The notes: generated from the letters alone by a model not told the origin. 64,000 nucleotides of DNA from Chitinibacter fontanus (GCF_013423785.1 NZ_CP058952.1:434001-498000); one strand, 5' to 3'. Shown: positions 8,168 to 18,157, counted from the stretch's first letter. Translations and numbers: made by a program.

Positions 8168-9157
8168 ATGAGCCCGCCCAAACCACTTCCCTGGCGCATC
8201 CGCGCCGATCTATTTTTGCAGCTGGCTGCACTAGAACGCGCCGGACTATCCGCCGAGCAAGCCTTTGCCAGTCTTAAACGATCAGGCCCTTTAGCTACTC
8301 GGCTCGAAGCAATGGCAAAACATCTGCGCCGTGGCAAACCCGTCGCCAAAGCCGGACAGCTCTCGGGATTATTTACTCCACTGGAATCAACACTCGTTGC
8401 AGCAGCTTGCACTGCAGGCAGCCCAGCCAACACCTATCAACGGATTGGCGAGCAAGCAGCATTGCATGCGCGGCTAAGCCAGCAAGTGTATGCGCAGCTA
8501 TTCAAGCCCGCACTTTTGCTAGTCTTGGGTTTAATCATTGGCCCGCTACCGGCGCTTGCCGCTGGCAAGCTAGGGTTCGGTGCGTATGTGATCTCGGTGA
8601 TCTGGCCATTGTTGTTGATTGGTCTGTTGATGCAAATGGGTCGCTGGATTTGGCAAGGCATAGAACAAAATCCACAGCCCCCATTCACTTCGCTACTATT
8701 ACAGCTACCCGGCTTGGGTGGATGGTACCAGCGCAGTCTGCAACGCCATTTTTTTGGCAGCCTGGCGATGCTATTGGAGGCGGGAGTGCCAATGTTTGAT
8801 GCGATACCATCGGCACTCGAAACGATACATTGCGCTCAGCTGCGCAATACGCGACTACTGCACGATTTGCAAAAAGGGCAGAGTCTAAGTCAAAGCATCG
8901 GCAAATACGCCTGGCTGAACGAGCCTACTATCGTCGCCTTAGTGCAAACGGGGGAAGCAAGCGGCAGATTGCCTGAAATGCTAGAGCGGATTACTGGGCA
9001 GCTAACGGCAGACCTCACCCATAGTGCAAGACAATTTGCGGCATGGCTACCGCGCTTGATCTATGCAGGGGTGGCGCTGTGGATGGCGTGGCAATTAATT
9101 GGCAGTAATGCATTTAGCCAGCAACTGCCAGAGCCACTCAAACACTACGAGACTTAA
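8168..9157 (+). CDS. Orphan type II secretion / type IV pilus inner-membrane protein, GspF/PilC family
   Basis: A 329-residue T2SSF-type protein with the usual two helical domains: residues 15-125 (LQLAALERAGLSAEQAF) and about 205-325 (FGSLAMLLEAGVPMFDAI and VQTGEASGRLPEML). Hydrophobic membrane spans lie at about 120-175 and at the C terminus. Family members form the inner-membrane platform that interacts with the assembly ATPase. No GspE, GspG or pilin genes lie nearby, so its partner is unknown. I start at the ATG at 8168, where similarity begins. Its stop overlaps the convergent flgN stop by three bases. Confidence 0.8.
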   Translation: MSPPKPLPWRIRADLFLQLAALERAGLSAEQAFASLKRSGPLATRLEAMAKHLRRGKPVAKAGQLSGLFTPLESTLVAAACTAGSPANTYQRIGEQAALHARLSQQVYAQLFKPALLLVLGLIIGPLPALAAGKLGFGAYVISVIWPLLLIGLLMQMGRWIWQGIEQNPQPPFTSLLLQLPGLGGWYQRSLQRHFFGSLAMLLEAGVPMFDAIPSALETIHCAQLRNTRLLHDLQKGQSLSQSIGKYAWLNEPTIVALVQTGEASGRLPEMLERITGQLTADLTHSARQFAAWLPRLIYAGVALWMAWQLIGSNAFSQQLPEPLKHYET

Positions 9158-9609
9158 GCGCGATCGAAAGGACGACTGATCGAGGTGAGCTGACTCAGCT
9201 TGCCGTCGGCACTGTAGCCGACGTTTGGGTTACGCTGCGCAGCCAGTGTAGACATCAAATATTGGTTTACTTCTTCGTGAGTTTTAATCAATTGGCCATT
9301 GGTGCGATTCATCGTTTCCGCAAGCTTGGCATTCTGCAACAGATCGAACCAGATTTGCACAGCGGGGCCTAATGCAGCCTCGATAGCGTCCACGCTTTGT
9401 AGTGCCTGCGCTGCGCAGTATTGTGCACGTTGCGTGCTAGCCAACTCTAACTGTTGCAGCGCGGCTGATTTGGCGTCAATTAATTGTGAAACCCGATCGA
9501 ACTGGCGATCAATTAGTGCATCTTGCTCTTGGGACAACAAAGCAAGAAGCCGCTGAACTTCTTCAAGTTCAGCGGCTATCAAATTCTCTAGTGTGACGTG
9601 ATGACCCAT
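9154..9609 (-). CDS. flgN: Flagellar export chaperone FlgN
   Basis: A 151-residue, largely helical protein with heptad-like spacing (LIAAELEEVQRLLALLSQEQDALI). It resembles FlgN, the cytoplasmic chaperone that delivers the hook-filament junction proteins FlgK and FlgL to the flagellar export apparatus. Identification rests on length, helical character and the flgM-flgN gene order, which is standard in beta- and gammaproteobacteria. It starts 6 bases after flgM and is probably transcribed from the sigma-28 promoter upstream of flgM. flgK and flgL are not in this window. Confidence 0.85.
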   Translation of the reverse strand: MGHHVTLENLIAAELEEVQRLLALLSQEQDALIDRQFDRVSQLIDAKSAALQQLELASTQRAQYCAAQALQSVDAIEAALGPAVQIWFDLLQNAKLAETMNRTNGQLIKTHEEVNQYLMSTLAAQRNPNVGYSADGKLSQLTSISRPFDRA

Positions 9610-9615
9610 AACCGA

Positions 9616-9891
9616 TTAACGTGCGAGTAGCTCTTTCACACTCGATAACAAACCATCGGCAATTGCCTCTGGCTTAACAGAAAAACGACCTTCAGCAATT
9701 GCGGCGCGAATTTCGGCTACTTTATCGGCATCAAATGTCGCTTCATTACTCGCAACGCCAGAGAGCTTGCTGTTGACGCTGTTACTTTCTACAGGTGCGG
9801 TCTCATTAGCTTTGCCGCTGGCAGCGCTGCGAATTTCTGACGGTTTACCGCCTAAACTCGCTAATGGCTTGCCTGTGTTATCGATTTTCAT
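9616..9891 (-). CDS. flgM: Negative regulator of flagellin synthesis FlgM (anti-sigma-28)
   Basis: FlgM binds FliA (sigma-28) until the hook is complete and is then exported, releasing late flagellar gene expression. The 91-residue product has a flexible Ser/Asn/Ala-rich N-terminal half and the C-terminal sigma-binding helices (DADKVAEIRAAIAEGRFSV and ADGLLSSVKELLAR). I chose the ATG at 9891, preceded by GGGGA. The longer frame to 9924 is unlikely. A close match to the sigma-28 consensus lies 60 bases upstream, giving the usual feedback of FliA on its own inhibitor. flgA, often the upstream neighbour, is absent. Confidence 0.93.
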   Translation of the reverse strand: MKIDNTGKPLASLGGKPSEIRSAASGKANETAPVESNSVNSKLSGVASNEATFDADKVAEIRAAIAEGRFSVKPEAIADGLLSSVKELLAR

Positions 9892-9951
9892 GATGTTTCC
9901 CCTACCGTGGTGTACGGCGGTCATCGCCCAGTTATTTCAGTATTATGCCTA

Positions 9952-9978
9952 TAATCGGCCTGCGTGAGAAATTCTTTA
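9952..9978 (-). promoter_or_regulatory. Sigma-28 (FliA) promoter for flgM-flgN
   Basis: On the minus strand TAAAGAAT, 11 bases, then GCCGATTA. The FliA consensus is TAAAGTTT-N11-GCCGATAA, so both boxes and the spacing agree closely. It lies about 60 bases upstream of the flgM start. Confidence 0.85.
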
Positions 9979-10033
9979 GCGATTCAACCTTTTATCAGAT
10001 AATTCTAATACATTTCTGCACAGCAGCAGCGAC

Positions 10034-10060
10034 TAAAATGGTATTTTTATAGGCCATCGC
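10034..10060 (+). promoter_or_regulatory. Possible weaker sigma-28 promoter for fliW
   Basis: TAAAATGG, 11 bases, then GCCATCGC. The -35 TAAA, the spacing and the GCC of the -10 fit the FliA consensus, but the rest of the -10 does not. It lies 50 bases upstream of the fliW ATG and points away from the flgM promoter. Confidence 0.4.
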
Positions 10061-10109
10061 GTAATGTAGCTAATCAAATTTTAACGCTACCGTTCGGGAG
10101 AATCATCTC

Positions 10110-10523
10110 ATGGATGTTTTTCAAAGCCAATTTGGCCCCATCGAAGTTGACCCAGACACTATTATTCATTTCCCCGCAGGTTTGCCCGGTTTTGATGATT
10201 GCAAAAATTATAAACTTCTACATGAAGAAAAACCCAATCCAAGCGTTTATTGGCTTCAGTCGCTGGACGATGCCAGCGTAGCATTCTCAATTGTTGGGGC
10301 CGAACACTTAGGTTTTAACTATGTACTGGCCTTGGACGACGATGAATGCGCTAGCATTGATTTAACCGACCCAAACGAGGCAATGCTATTTCTGATTCTA
10401 TCCCGACCAGAAAATGAAGCCATCCGTGCCAATACCATGGCGCCACTGGTGCTCAACCTCAGGTCGCGCAAGGGTTTGCAAAAGATCGGCCTCAAAGCCA
10501 ACATTGTGTTTAGCAATACCTAG
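10110..10523 (+). CDS. fliW: Flagellar assembly factor FliW
   Basis: A 137-residue FliW protein with the conserved start (FGPIEVDPDTIIHFPAGLPGF) and the C-terminal APLVLNLRSRKGLQ region. In Bacillus FliW binds flagellin and inhibits CsrA, coupling flagellin synthesis to export. The Neisseriales protein is assumed to bind flagellin similarly. No csrA is adjacent, which differs from the fliW-csrA pairing in many bacteria. GGGAG precedes the ATG by about 9 bases. It diverges from flgM-flgN, with sigma-28-like sites between them. Confidence 0.93.
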   Translation: MDVFQSQFGPIEVDPDTIIHFPAGLPGFDDCKNYKLLHEEKPNPSVYWLQSLDDASVAFSIVGAEHLGFNYVLALDDDECASIDLTDPNEAMLFLILSRPENEAIRANTMAPLVLNLRSRKGLQKIGLKANIVFSNT

Positions 10524-10669
10524 CCGGTCATTTGCTGCACGGCAACAAATCTAACTACTGAGTTTAACTTGGGTTTGCCGCAGCCTTGTTGTATGATTGC
10601 GTCCAATTTTTGGGGCAGCCATGCCGGCTGCCTGCTTGCGCTATGCTAGCGCCTCTGGAGTTTTAGAGC

Positions 10670-11638
10670 ATGAAAACCACCTTCCTTGACTTCGAGCAAT
10701 CGGTTGCAGAGCTTGAAAACAAGATCGAAGAGCTGCGCTACGTGCAGGATGATTCGGCAGTTGATATTTCGGTTGAAATTTCTCACCTTGAGAAAAAAAG
10801 CCTTGAACTCACCAAGAACATTTATTCGAAACTAACGCCTTGGCAAATTTCGCAGGTATCGCGCCACCCACAGCGCCCATACACTTACGACTATATTGCT
10901 GGCTTGTTTACAGATTTTCAGGAATTGCACGGTGATCGTGCATTTGCCGATGATCTGGCAATCGTTGGCGGCTTGGCTCGCTTTAATGGCCAGAGCGTGA
11001 TGGTCATTGGTCATCAAAAAGGTCGCGATACCAAAGAGAAAATCGCGCGTAACTTTGGCATGCCGCGCCCAGAAGGCTATCGCAAAGCCTTGCGTCTGAT
11101 GAAGCTAGCCGAAAAATTCAACATCCCGGTGATCACTTTTGTGGATACCCCCGGTGCTTATCCTGGTATTGGCGCTGAAGAGCGTGGCCAGTCGGAAGCG
11201 ATTGGTCGTAATTTGTTTGAAATGGCACAACTTAAAGTACCAATCATTTGCACGATTGTTGGCGAAGGCGGCTCAGGCGGTGCGCTGGCGATTGCCGTAG
11301 GTGATGTCGTGCAAATGCTGCAATACTCAACTTACTCGGTAATTTCACCCGAAGGCTGCGCAACGATTTTGTGGAAAACCGCCGAACGCGCCTCGGATGC
11401 AGCCGAAGCGCTGGGCATTACTGCATCTCGCCTGAAGACTTTGGGCTTGATCGACAAAGTAGTACCAGAGCCAATTGGCGGCGCACATCGCGACCCGCAA
11501 GCGATGATGGCCACCATGAAAAAATCAATTGCTGATTCGCTCAAAGCTCTGAAAGCGAAAAGTGTTGATGAATTGCTTGATGCCCGCTTTGACCGTTTGA
11601 TGGAACATGGCAAATACAAAGAAGAAGCTGCAGCCTAA
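10670..11638 (+). CDS. accA: Acetyl-CoA carboxylase carboxyltransferase subunit alpha
   Basis: AccA with AccD transfers the carboxyl group from biotin-BCCP to acetyl-CoA, making malonyl-CoA for fatty acid synthesis. The 322-residue length is typical. Recognisable segments are the N-terminal [26 protein letters not shown], and the crotonase-type acyl-CoA and oxyanion loops [18 protein letters not shown] and [15 protein letters not shown] lies about 12 bases before the ATG. The 3' end overlaps the tilS start by 32 bases, so the two are co-transcribed and probably translationally linked. The accA-tilS pairing is common in betaproteobacteria. Confidence 0.97.
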   Translation: MKTTFLDFEQSVAELENKIEELRYVQDDSAVDISVEISHLEKKSLELTKNIYSKLTPWQISQVSRHPQRPYTYDYIAGLFTDFQELHGDRAFADDLAIVGGLARFNGQSVMVIGHQKGRDTKEKIARNFGMPRPEGYRKALRLMKLAEKFNIPVITFVDTPGAYPGIGAEERGQSEAIGRNLFEMAQLKVPIICTIVGEGGSGGALAIAVGDVVQMLQYSTYSVISPEGCATILWKTAERASDAAEALGITASRLKTLGLIDKVVPEPIGGAHRDPQAMMATMKKSIADSLKALKAKSVDELLDARFDRLMEHGKYKEEAAA

Positions 11639-12992
11639 GAGCTGGCAAGCAGCCTACGATCTGATCGCAGGCTTTATCCAACACGGGAGCGCAGGCTCCC
11701 GTTTTAATTTGCCGCGCGCCCGATTATGCGTCGGCTTATCGGGCGGGCTCGATTCGACTGTGCTACTGCACTGGCTGGCCAACTTGCGGGACGAACTCGA
11801 TTTCGAGCTAACTGCAGTACATGTGCATCATGGCCTGTCGCCCAATGCTGATACTTGGGCATTGCAAGCGCAGGCCTTCGCCTGCCAACTTGCCGTACCA
11901 TGTGCAGTTCAGCATGTGCAACTCGATCTGAGGCAAGGGCGCGGCGTTGAAGGTGCGGCGCGTAAAGCACGTTATGCCGTTTACGAGCAACAAGATTGCG
12001 ATGCGCTCATTCTGGCTCACCATCAAAACGATCAGGCCGAAACCATCTTGATCAATCTGCTACGCGGCAGCGGCCCAGCCGGCCTCGCCGCTATGCCTGT
12101 GCAGCGCCAGCTGACTCGCTCTATTGAGCTACTGCGCCCCCTACTGCAGACGCCACGCGCCGAGCTATTAGACTATGCGCAAGCACATGCTCTGCAATGG
12201 GTCGAAGACGAAAGTAATCAGGATACGCAATATCGCCGCAATGATATTCGGCATAATGTGATGCCCGCTATCATGGGTATATCGCCACAAGCCCTAACTA
12301 CCTTAACTCGTAGCGCCATACATCAAAGCGAAGTAAACGAACTACTCATCGAGATTGCCGAACAAGATCTCGCCATCTGCCGCAATGACGCGGCTTTAGC
12401 GCTTGCGCCGTGGCAACAACTCAGCTCGGTGCGACAAAAAAATGTCTTGCGCCACTGGCTGGGCTTGGCGGGCATTGTGTTGGAGCTGCGGGCGTTTAAT
12501 GAACTATTGCGCACGGCGATCGACGCAGCGGATGACACGCACCCGGCGCTGGTATGGCGCAATGCGGCGATTCGGCGCTATCAGGGACATTTGCATATCA
12601 CGCAGGCGAGTCTGCAAGCGGGGCCAACCCAATCCATTACGCCCAACCTACTCGCAGGCAATGATTTACCGGATTGGCACGGCGAGTTGCGTTGGACCCA
12701 GTGCGAAACCGGCGGGATTGCCGAGCACTGGCTCAATACCGCCACCATCAGCGTTCAAGGACGGCAAGGCGGTGAGCAATTTAAACTGGCGGCCAACCGC
12801 CCCACCCGCTCGCTCAAAGCCCATTGCCAAGCGGCGGCGATTGCACCTTGGCTACGCGAAACCACGCCCTTGATTTATATTGATGGGCAACTGGCAGCAA
12901 TGCCCGGTCTCGGGGTGAATGCGCAGTTTCAAGCAAGCGCAGGCGAGACGGGCTGGCTACCTGAATGGCGGCCATACACCCACAGGGTGTAA
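11607..12992 (+). CDS. tilS: tRNA(Ile)-lysidine synthase TilS
   Basis: ATP-dependent enzyme that attaches lysine to C34 of the CAU-anticodon tRNA-Ile so that it reads AUA. The 461-residue protein has the PP-loop SGGLDS at 45-50, the adjacent [11 protein letters not shown], and [20 protein letters not shown] typical of TilS. The middle substrate-binding domain and the C-terminal TilS_C domain follow ([13 protein letters not shown]). Its ATG at 11607 lies inside accA, an unusually long 32-base overlap that suggests translational coupling. mutS follows after 55 bases. Confidence 0.95.
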   Translation: MANTKKKLQPKSWQAAYDLIAGFIQHGSAGSRFNLPRARLCVGLSGGLDSTVLLHWLANLRDELDFELTAVHVHHGLSPNADTWALQAQAFACQLAVPCAVQHVQLDLRQGRGVEGAARKARYAVYEQQDCDALILAHHQNDQAETILINLLRGSGPAGLAAMPVQRQLTRSIELLRPLLQTPRAELLDYAQAHALQWVEDESNQDTQYRRNDIRHNVMPAIMGISPQALTTLTRSAIHQSEVNELLIEIAEQDLAICRNDAALALAPWQQLSSVRQKNVLRHWLGLAGIVLELRAFNELLRTAIDAADDTHPALVWRNAAIRRYQGHLHITQASLQAGPTQSITPNLLAGNDLPDWHGELRWTQCETGGIAEHWLNTATISVQGRQGGEQFKLAANRPTRSLKAHCQAAAIAPWLRETTPLIYIDGQLAAMPGLGVNAQFQASAGETGWLPEWRPYTHRV

Positions 12993-13047
12993 GTCGCTAA
13001 ACCAATACCAAAAATAACTTTAAACAGATACCCAAGCAAATATCATC

Positions 13048-15609
13048 ATGGCAAAAAAAACAGTTAGCGATACTCCAACTCACACCCCCATGATGCAGCA
13101 ATATCTGGCTCTTAAAGGTCAGCACCAAGACAAGCTGGTTTTTTATCGCATGGGCGATTTTTACGAGCTGTTTTTTGATGATGCGATCAAAGCCGCCCGC
13201 CTGCTCGACATAACGTTGACCACCCGTGGCAGCAGCGCAGGCGAGCCGATTAAAATGGCGGGTATCCCGTTTCACTCGCTAGAGCCTTACTTGGCCAAAC
13301 TGGTCAAACTGGGCGAATCGGTGGCGATATGCGAACAAGTTGGCGACCCTGCCAGCAGCAAAGGCCCTGTTGAGCGCAAAGTGATGCGTGTGATTACGCC
13401 AGGCACGCTAACCGACGCGGCGCTGCTCGACGATAAACAAGAAAACCGCCTGCTGGCGATCCGCATGGTGCGCGGCAAAATGGGTATGGCGTGGCTTTCG
13501 CTCGCGTCGGGTGACTTTGCGCTGATGGACACCGACGTTGAAAAGCTGCCATCCGAACTCGAACGTCTACGCCCTGCCGAGATTTTGATTAGCGATGAAG
13601 CTGAACTCACGCTATTTGATCAATTGCGTACACCAGTGCGCCGCTTGTCTAGCTGGCAATTTGACGGCGCCAGCGCCGAGCGCAATTTAACCCGCCATTT
13701 TGCCGTGCATGATCTGGCAGGCTTTGGGATTAGTGAACCACTACTGGCGCTGGGTGCAGCTGGCGCGCTGCTCGACTACGTGCGCAGCACCCAAGGTGGC
13801 GCGCTGCCTGCACTGGCAGGATTGCGCGTTGAATCGCATAGCCAGTTTATAGAGCTGGATGCGGCCACACGCCGCAATCTGGAAATCACCGAAACCATCC
13901 GTGGCGAAGCCGCGCCAACACTATTTTCATTGCTGGATCAGTGTGCCACCGGCATGGGCTCACGCTTATTAGCCAATTGGCTACATCATCCGTTGCGCAG
14001 CCACAGCAAAATTCTGGAACGCCAAGCGGCGATTGGCACGCTACTTGATGCTGGCCAGAACGAAAATCTGTATGCGCAATTGCGCGAAATCGCCGACATT
14101 GAGCGGATTGTGTCGCGCATTGCACTCAAATCTGCCCGTCCACGCGATTTGGCCAGCCTGCGCGACAGTTTGCGCGTACTGCCCGATCTGGCGGCGCAAA
14201 TGCCAAGCGGAGGCCTATTCGACGGCCTCGCGCACGCGATGCAGGCCGAACCAGCCATCTACCAAAATCTCGCCGCAGCGATCTTGCCCGAACCGGGCGT
14301 GGTAATCCGCGAAGGCGGCGTGATTGCCGATGGCTATTCAGCCGATTTAGACGAGCTGCGCGCCATTCAAAACAATTGCGGTGAATTCTTAACCATGCTG
14401 GAAGCGCGTGAGCGCGAACGCACCGGTATTGCGACATTACGAGTAGAGTATAACCGCGTAGCTGGCTTCTTTATTGAGGTTACTAACTCATACACTGGGC
14501 AGGTACCTGACGATTATCGTCGTCGCCAGACGATGAAAAACGCCGAGCGTTACATCACGCCGGAGTTAAAGCAATTTGAAGAAAAAGCCCTGTCAGCCAA
14601 CGATAGAGCGCTGGCATTAGAAAAGCAGTTGTATGAAGGAGTACTCGACAGCCTACAAGCACATTTGGCAACATTGCGTTTGACTGCTCAGGCGGTCGCC
14701 ACGCTCGACGTCTTGGTGTGCTTGGCGCAGCGTTCGCAGCTCTCAGGCTATATCGCTCCTGAATTTTGCGACGAGGCCGTACTCAATATTGAAGCGGGTC
14801 GCCATCCGGTGGTTGAAGAGCAAATCGACGACTTTATTCCCAATAGCGTTGATTTTCATCTGGCGCGCAAACTGCTACTGATTACCGGCCCGAATATGGG
14901 CGGTAAATCGACCTATATGCGCCAGGTGGCACTGATTGCGTTGCTGGCTCACGTTGGGTCGTACGTACCTGCTACTGCCGCCAAAATCGGCCGGCTTGAC
15001 CGCATTTTCACACGAATTGGCGCAAGCGACGATTTGGCCGGTGGCCGCTCGACCTTTATGGTCGAAATGACTGAAACGGCCAATATTTTGAATAATGCCG
15101 GTGAGCATAGTCTGGTGCTGATGGATGAAGTGGGCCGTGGCACGTCAACCTTTGACGGCTTGGCGCTGGCTTGGTCGATCGCCAAAGCCTTGATCGAGAA
15201 AAACCGCTGCTACACGCTGTTTGCTACGCATTATTTCGAGCTAACGCGTTTAGCGCAAGATTATGCGCAAGTGGCGAATGTTCATTTGGATGCAGTCGAG
15301 CATAAAGATCGGATCGTCTTTTTGCACGCAGTGCAAGAAGGCCCTGCCTCGCAAAGCTATGGGGTTGCCGTCGCTAGTCTGGCGGGCGTACCGAAAGAAG
15401 TGGTGCGCAGCGCCAAACGCAAATTGCAGGAACTGGAGCAATCTAGCCTTCATCATGGCTTGCAACCGGATCTGTTTGCCCCCAGCTTAACTATTGAAGC
15501 GGAACCAGAATCACATCCGGCGGTCGAAATGCTAGATGGGATAATCCCTGATGCAATTAGCCCTCGCGAAGCGCTTGAGATGATCTATAAACTCAAAGAA
15601 CTAATTTAG
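13048..15609 (+). CDS. mutS: DNA mismatch repair protein MutS
   Basis: ATPase that recognises base mismatches and small loops and recruits MutL. Full length at 853 residues. The N-terminal mismatch-binding motif [11 protein letters not shown] (Phe-X-Glu) is near 31-41. Walker [10 protein letters not shown] is near 614-622, Walker B in [16 protein letters not shown] near 690, and the ATPase-dimer helix-turn-helix lies at the C terminus, with the end motif [14 protein letters not shown]. It is preceded by tilS. The following gene is unrelated. Nothing is missing from the key motifs, so the product should be functional. Confidence 0.98.
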   Translation: MAKKTVSDTPTHTPMMQQYLALKGQHQDKLVFYRMGDFYELFFDDAIKAARLLDITLTTRGSSAGEPIKMAGIPFHSLEPYLAKLVKLGESVAICEQVGDPASSKGPVERKVMRVITPGTLTDAALLDDKQENRLLAIRMVRGKMGMAWLSLASGDFALMDTDVEKLPSELERLRPAEILISDEAELTLFDQLRTPVRRLSSWQFDGASAERNLTRHFAVHDLAGFGISEPLLALGAAGALLDYVRSTQGGALPALAGLRVESHSQFIELDAATRRNLEITETIRGEAAPTLFSLLDQCATGMGSRLLANWLHHPLRSHSKILERQAAIGTLLDAGQNENLYAQLREIADIERIVSRIALKSARPRDLASLRDSLRVLPDLAAQMPSGGLFDGLAHAMQAEPAIYQNLAAAILPEPGVVIREGGVIADGYSADLDELRAIQNNCGEFLTMLEARERERTGIATLRVEYNRVAGFFIEVTNSYTGQVPDDYRRRQTMKNAERYITPELKQFEEKALSANDRALALEKQLYEGVLDSLQAHLATLRLTAQAVATLDVLVCLAQRSQLSGYIAPEFCDEAVLNIEAGRHPVVEEQIDDFIPNSVDFHLARKLLLITGPNMGGKSTYMRQVALIALLAHVGSYVPATAAKIGRLDRIFTRIGASDDLAGGRSTFMVEMTETANILNNAGEHSLVLMDEVGRGTSTFDGLALAWSIAKALIEKNRCYTLFATHYFELTRLAQDYAQVANVHLDAVEHKDRIVFLHAVQEGPASQSYGVAVASLAGVPKEVVRSAKRKLQELEQSSLHHGLQPDLFAPSLTIEAEPESHPAVEMLDGIIPDAISPREALEMIYKLKELI

Positions 15610-15702
15610 ATCAACTTTAGGCAATATTTACACGGCATCTTGACCGTAATTTAGCTAGCCTAAACACAGGACCTAATCTTCAAGTATCTTTAAGGATAAA
15701 TC

Positions 15703-16158
15703 ATGAATTCTGCCACTGACCTCTCAGAACCGATTGTTGACCAGCAAGGCACCACCCTGCTGGATTTGGCTCGAATGGTTTCAGATTCCGGCGCTCAAGA
15801 CGGTATTGAATTAAGTGATCTTAAATCCAGTGCAGCCAACGAGTTGAGCCGCTTTGGTGATGATCTGGCAAGCCATCTGGCTGCCCATGCCCAAGTCCAC
15901 GTGCCCCCAGCCTACCAGCTGCGCAGCACCGCACAAGGTCAAGTAGCCGTGATTGGCGATCATCCAGACAAAGAGAAGATTGAAACTTATCTCAATAATG
16001 ACACTCGTCTATTAAAATGGTTTAAAGAGCTTGAAGTGTTATTTGAAATTCAGCGTCGGCTCGAACTCGATGCATTGGGTGAGAGCATGCAAGGCCAAGT
16101 ATTTAATCTGGGCATGACCAGCTTGGGCTGCATTGCATTCTTTACCAACGAACAATAA
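15703..16158 (+). CDS. Uncharacterised 151-residue acidic protein
   Basis: I do not recognise a named domain. The protein has an N-terminal segment with DLARMVSDSGAQDGIELSDLKSSAANEL, then a conserved-looking C-terminal half (GDHPDKEKIETYLNNDTRLLKWFKEL split by loops) that is probably mostly helical. No signal peptide or membrane span is visible. An AAGGA ribosome-binding site precedes the ATG, and a hairpin follows the stop. Codon use resembles the neighbours, so it is probably a real native gene. Proteins with this type of C-terminal motif occur as hypothetical proteins in other betaproteobacteria, as far as I recall. Confidence 0.7.
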   Translation: MNSATDLSEPIVDQQGTTLLDLARMVSDSGAQDGIELSDLKSSAANELSRFGDDLASHLAAHAQVHVPPAYQLRSTAQGQVAVIGDHPDKEKIETYLNNDTRLLKWFKELEVLFEIQRRLELDALGESMQGQVFNLGMTSLGCIAFFTNEQ

Positions 16159-16177
16159 ATCCATTTCGCTTCACAAT

Positions 16178-16218
16178 GAGCCGCCACTAGGAGTTCACTC
16201 TAGGGCGGCTCTGTTATT
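16178..16218 (+). terminator. Probable terminator
   Basis: GAGCCGCC and GGCGGCTC (16178-16185 and 16204-16211) enclose an 18-base loop, followed by TGTTATTT. It lies 20 bases after the stop codon of the unknown gene. The T tract is imperfect. Confidence 0.55.
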
Positions 16219-16227
16219 TGCGCCTCA

Positions 16228-16257
16228 TTCGCAAGCAAACGGTAGACACGGTATAAT
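16228..16257 (+). promoter_or_regulatory. Possible sigma-70 promoter for rluB
   Basis: A perfect -10 TATAAT lies at 16252-16257, 29 bases before the rluB ATG. The best -35 at the right distance is TTCGCA, which is weak. Confidence 0.4.
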
Positions 16258-16286
16258 CATCACTTATTCAACAGGCACATACCCCC

Positions 16287-17495
16287 ATGAAAACCACTAA
16301 AGCTCGTCGTCCGCAACCGGCTATTCGAGAAGCCAAAGCGAACGATCAACAGCGCGCAACATCCAAACTCGGTGCTCGTGGGCAGTCCGCTACTGGTGAA
16401 TCACGTTTTGCGAATACCAAGAAAAAGAAAACCTCCGGCCCCGATATGGGCCGTTCGGCGACACCCGCAACCAGCAAAAAACGCAGTTCACCTACCAGCG
16501 GCATGAGTCGCATGGTAGCGCAAGCAATCGCAAAAACTGCCGTGGCACGTGAAGTACAAGGTATTAAACCGACTACTGAAACTAGCGCAAGCCCAGAAAC
16601 TCAAACGATTATTCGCGATAGTAAAGCCCGCCCCACAGCAAAACGTGCAAAAAAAATGCCGCAACGGCATGGTTCTCAGCACGAAGTTGCGGCGCAGAAA
16701 CAATTACGTGAAAAACGTTTAACCACCGATCAAATTGGCGATGAGCGTCTGCAGAAAGCATTGGCCTTTTCTGGTATTGGCTCGCGTCGTGAAATGGAAG
16801 AAATCATCGAAGCTGGGCGTGTGAGCGTGAATGGCAAAATCGCTGATCTGGGTGCTAAAGTCAGCCCCGGCGATGAGGTGCGTATTGATGGCAAACGCAT
16901 CGCGCTCAAATGGCAAGATCGTCTGCCACGTGTGATTATGTATCACAAAGAAGAAGGCGAACTGGTCAGCCGCGATGATCCGGAAGGCCGTGTTACCGTA
17001 TTTGATCGCCTCAAACGCATTTATTCAAGCAAATGGGTAGCGATTGGTCGTTTGGACTTCAACACCTCGGGCTTGTTGCTATTTACCACCTCGGGTGAGC
17101 TGGCCAACCGGATGATGCACCCTAGTTTTGAGGTCGAGCGCGAGTATGCAGTACGCGTGCATGGCGCGCTAACCCCTGAGCAAATGAAAGAGATGGTCAA
17201 TGGTATTGAGCTCGATGATGGCCCAGCCAACTTCAGCCGTATTGAAGATCGGGGCGGTGAAGGCCAAAATCATTGGTACCATGTGGTTCTGAAAGAAGGT
17301 CGTAACCGCGAAGTGCGCCGGATGTTTGAACACTATGACCTGATGGTAAGCCGCCTGATGCGGATTCGCTTTGGGATGTTCAAATTGCCAGGGCGTCTGA
17401 AACGCGGCCAATTTTATGAGCTAACCGAAACAGAAGTACTTGCAGTGATGAAGTGGGCTGATTTGACCATGATGGGTCAGGTTAAACCGCGCTAA
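16287..17495 (+). CDS. rluB: 23S rRNA pseudouridine synthase RluB-type with long basic N-terminal extension
   Basis: Converts a uridine in 23S rRNA helix 93 (U2605 in E. coli) to pseudouridine. From about residue 148 the protein shows the S4 RNA-binding domain (DERLQKALAFSGIGSRREMEE), then the RsuA-family catalytic domain with Asp near 257 in GRLDFNTSGLL and the EGRNREVRRMFEH motif. The first 145 or so residues are Lys/Arg/Ser/Thr-rich, low complexity and probably disordered, likely for RNA or ribosome contact. The total of 402 residues exceeds E. coli RluB (about 290). greB follows after 23 bases. Confidence 0.9.
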   Translation: MKTTKARRPQPAIREAKANDQQRATSKLGARGQSATGESRFANTKKKKTSGPDMGRSATPATSKKRSSPTSGMSRMVAQAIAKTAVAREVQGIKPTTETSASPETQTIIRDSKARPTAKRAKKMPQRHGSQHEVAAQKQLREKRLTTDQIGDERLQKALAFSGIGSRREMEEIIEAGRVSVNGKIADLGAKVSPGDEVRIDGKRIALKWQDRLPRVIMYHKEEGELVSRDDPEGRVTVFDRLKRIYSSKWVAIGRLDFNTSGLLLFTTSGELANRMMHPSFEVEREYAVRVHGALTPEQMKEMVNGIELDDGPANFSRIEDRGGEGQNHWYHVVLKEGRNREVRRMFEHYDLMVSRLMRIRFGMFKLPGRLKRGQFYELTETEVLAVMKWADLTMMGQVKPR

Positions 17496-17518
17496 TTCAT
17501 GCACGTAGGAATTTGGCT

Positions 17519-18076
17519 ATGAGCAAGGCCTTTACCAAAGAAACCGATGGTGATGAAGACGATCTACCCGCAGAACTCAAAGTACCTGCGGGTAGTAAAA
17601 ACTACATGACACCGCAAGGTTGGCAGCGGATGAAAACCGAACTGTTCGATTTGGTAAATAAAGAACGCCCGCATGTCACCCAAGTAGTCAATTGGGCGGC
17701 TAGCAATGGCGATCGATCCGAAAATGCCGATTATCAATATGGCAAACGGCGCTTGCGTGAAATCGACCGGCGCATTCGGTTTTTAAGTAAACGACTTGAA
17801 GCCGCGGAAGTGATTGACCCGGAAGCCCGTGAGGCGACCGATCAAATTTTCTTCAGCGCCACCGTTACTTATCTACGTGAAGATGGGCGTGAAGAAACCG
17901 TATCAATTGTCGGTATCGATGAAACTAATTTTCCGCTTAATCACATTAGCTGGACCTCGCCGGTGGCGCGTGCGTTGATCAAAGCGCGCGAAGGCGATGT
18001 AGTACTCCTACGTACGCCATCCGGGCACGAAGAGCTTGAAATCATCGAAGTGCGCTATACAAAAATAGAAAGCTAA
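17519..18076 (+). CDS. greB: Transcription elongation factor GreB
   Basis: GreB enters the RNA polymerase secondary channel and stimulates cleavage of backtracked RNA. The 185-residue protein has the N-terminal coiled coil with the acidic tip (SNGDRSENADYQYGKRRLREIDRR, a classic Gre motif in two parts) and the C-terminal FKBP-like domain. I use the ATG at 17519 with TAGGA upstream. A TTG two codons earlier is less likely. An N-terminal acidic extension (DGDEDDLPAEL) precedes the coiled coil. The distinction from GreA rests on the basic patch and the KRRLREIDRRIRFL segment. Confidence 0.93.
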   Translation: MSKAFTKETDGDEDDLPAELKVPAGSKNYMTPQGWQRMKTELFDLVNKERPHVTQVVNWAASNGDRSENADYQYGKRRLREIDRRIRFLSKRLEAAEVIDPEAREATDQIFFSATVTYLREDGREETVSIVGIDETNFPLNHISWTSPVARALIKAREGDVVLLRTPSGHEELEIIEVRYTKIES

Positions 18077-18157
18077 GTGTTTGCTTTTCAACGACAACTT
18101 GGTAATTTTATGTAATCCGTTTTGCCAGCCTTGCTATGCTACTGGTATTGTTCTGGC

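Noticed and set aside
12274..12282. GGGTATATC within tilS as a sixth 49-bp repeat
   Set aside because: The matching ATACCC end is not found 49 bases away, and the gene continues normally. It is a chance match to one end.
12997..13275. 92-codon minus-strand frame at the tilS-mutS junction
   Set aside because: It overlaps the start of mutS, has no family and no ribosome-binding site.
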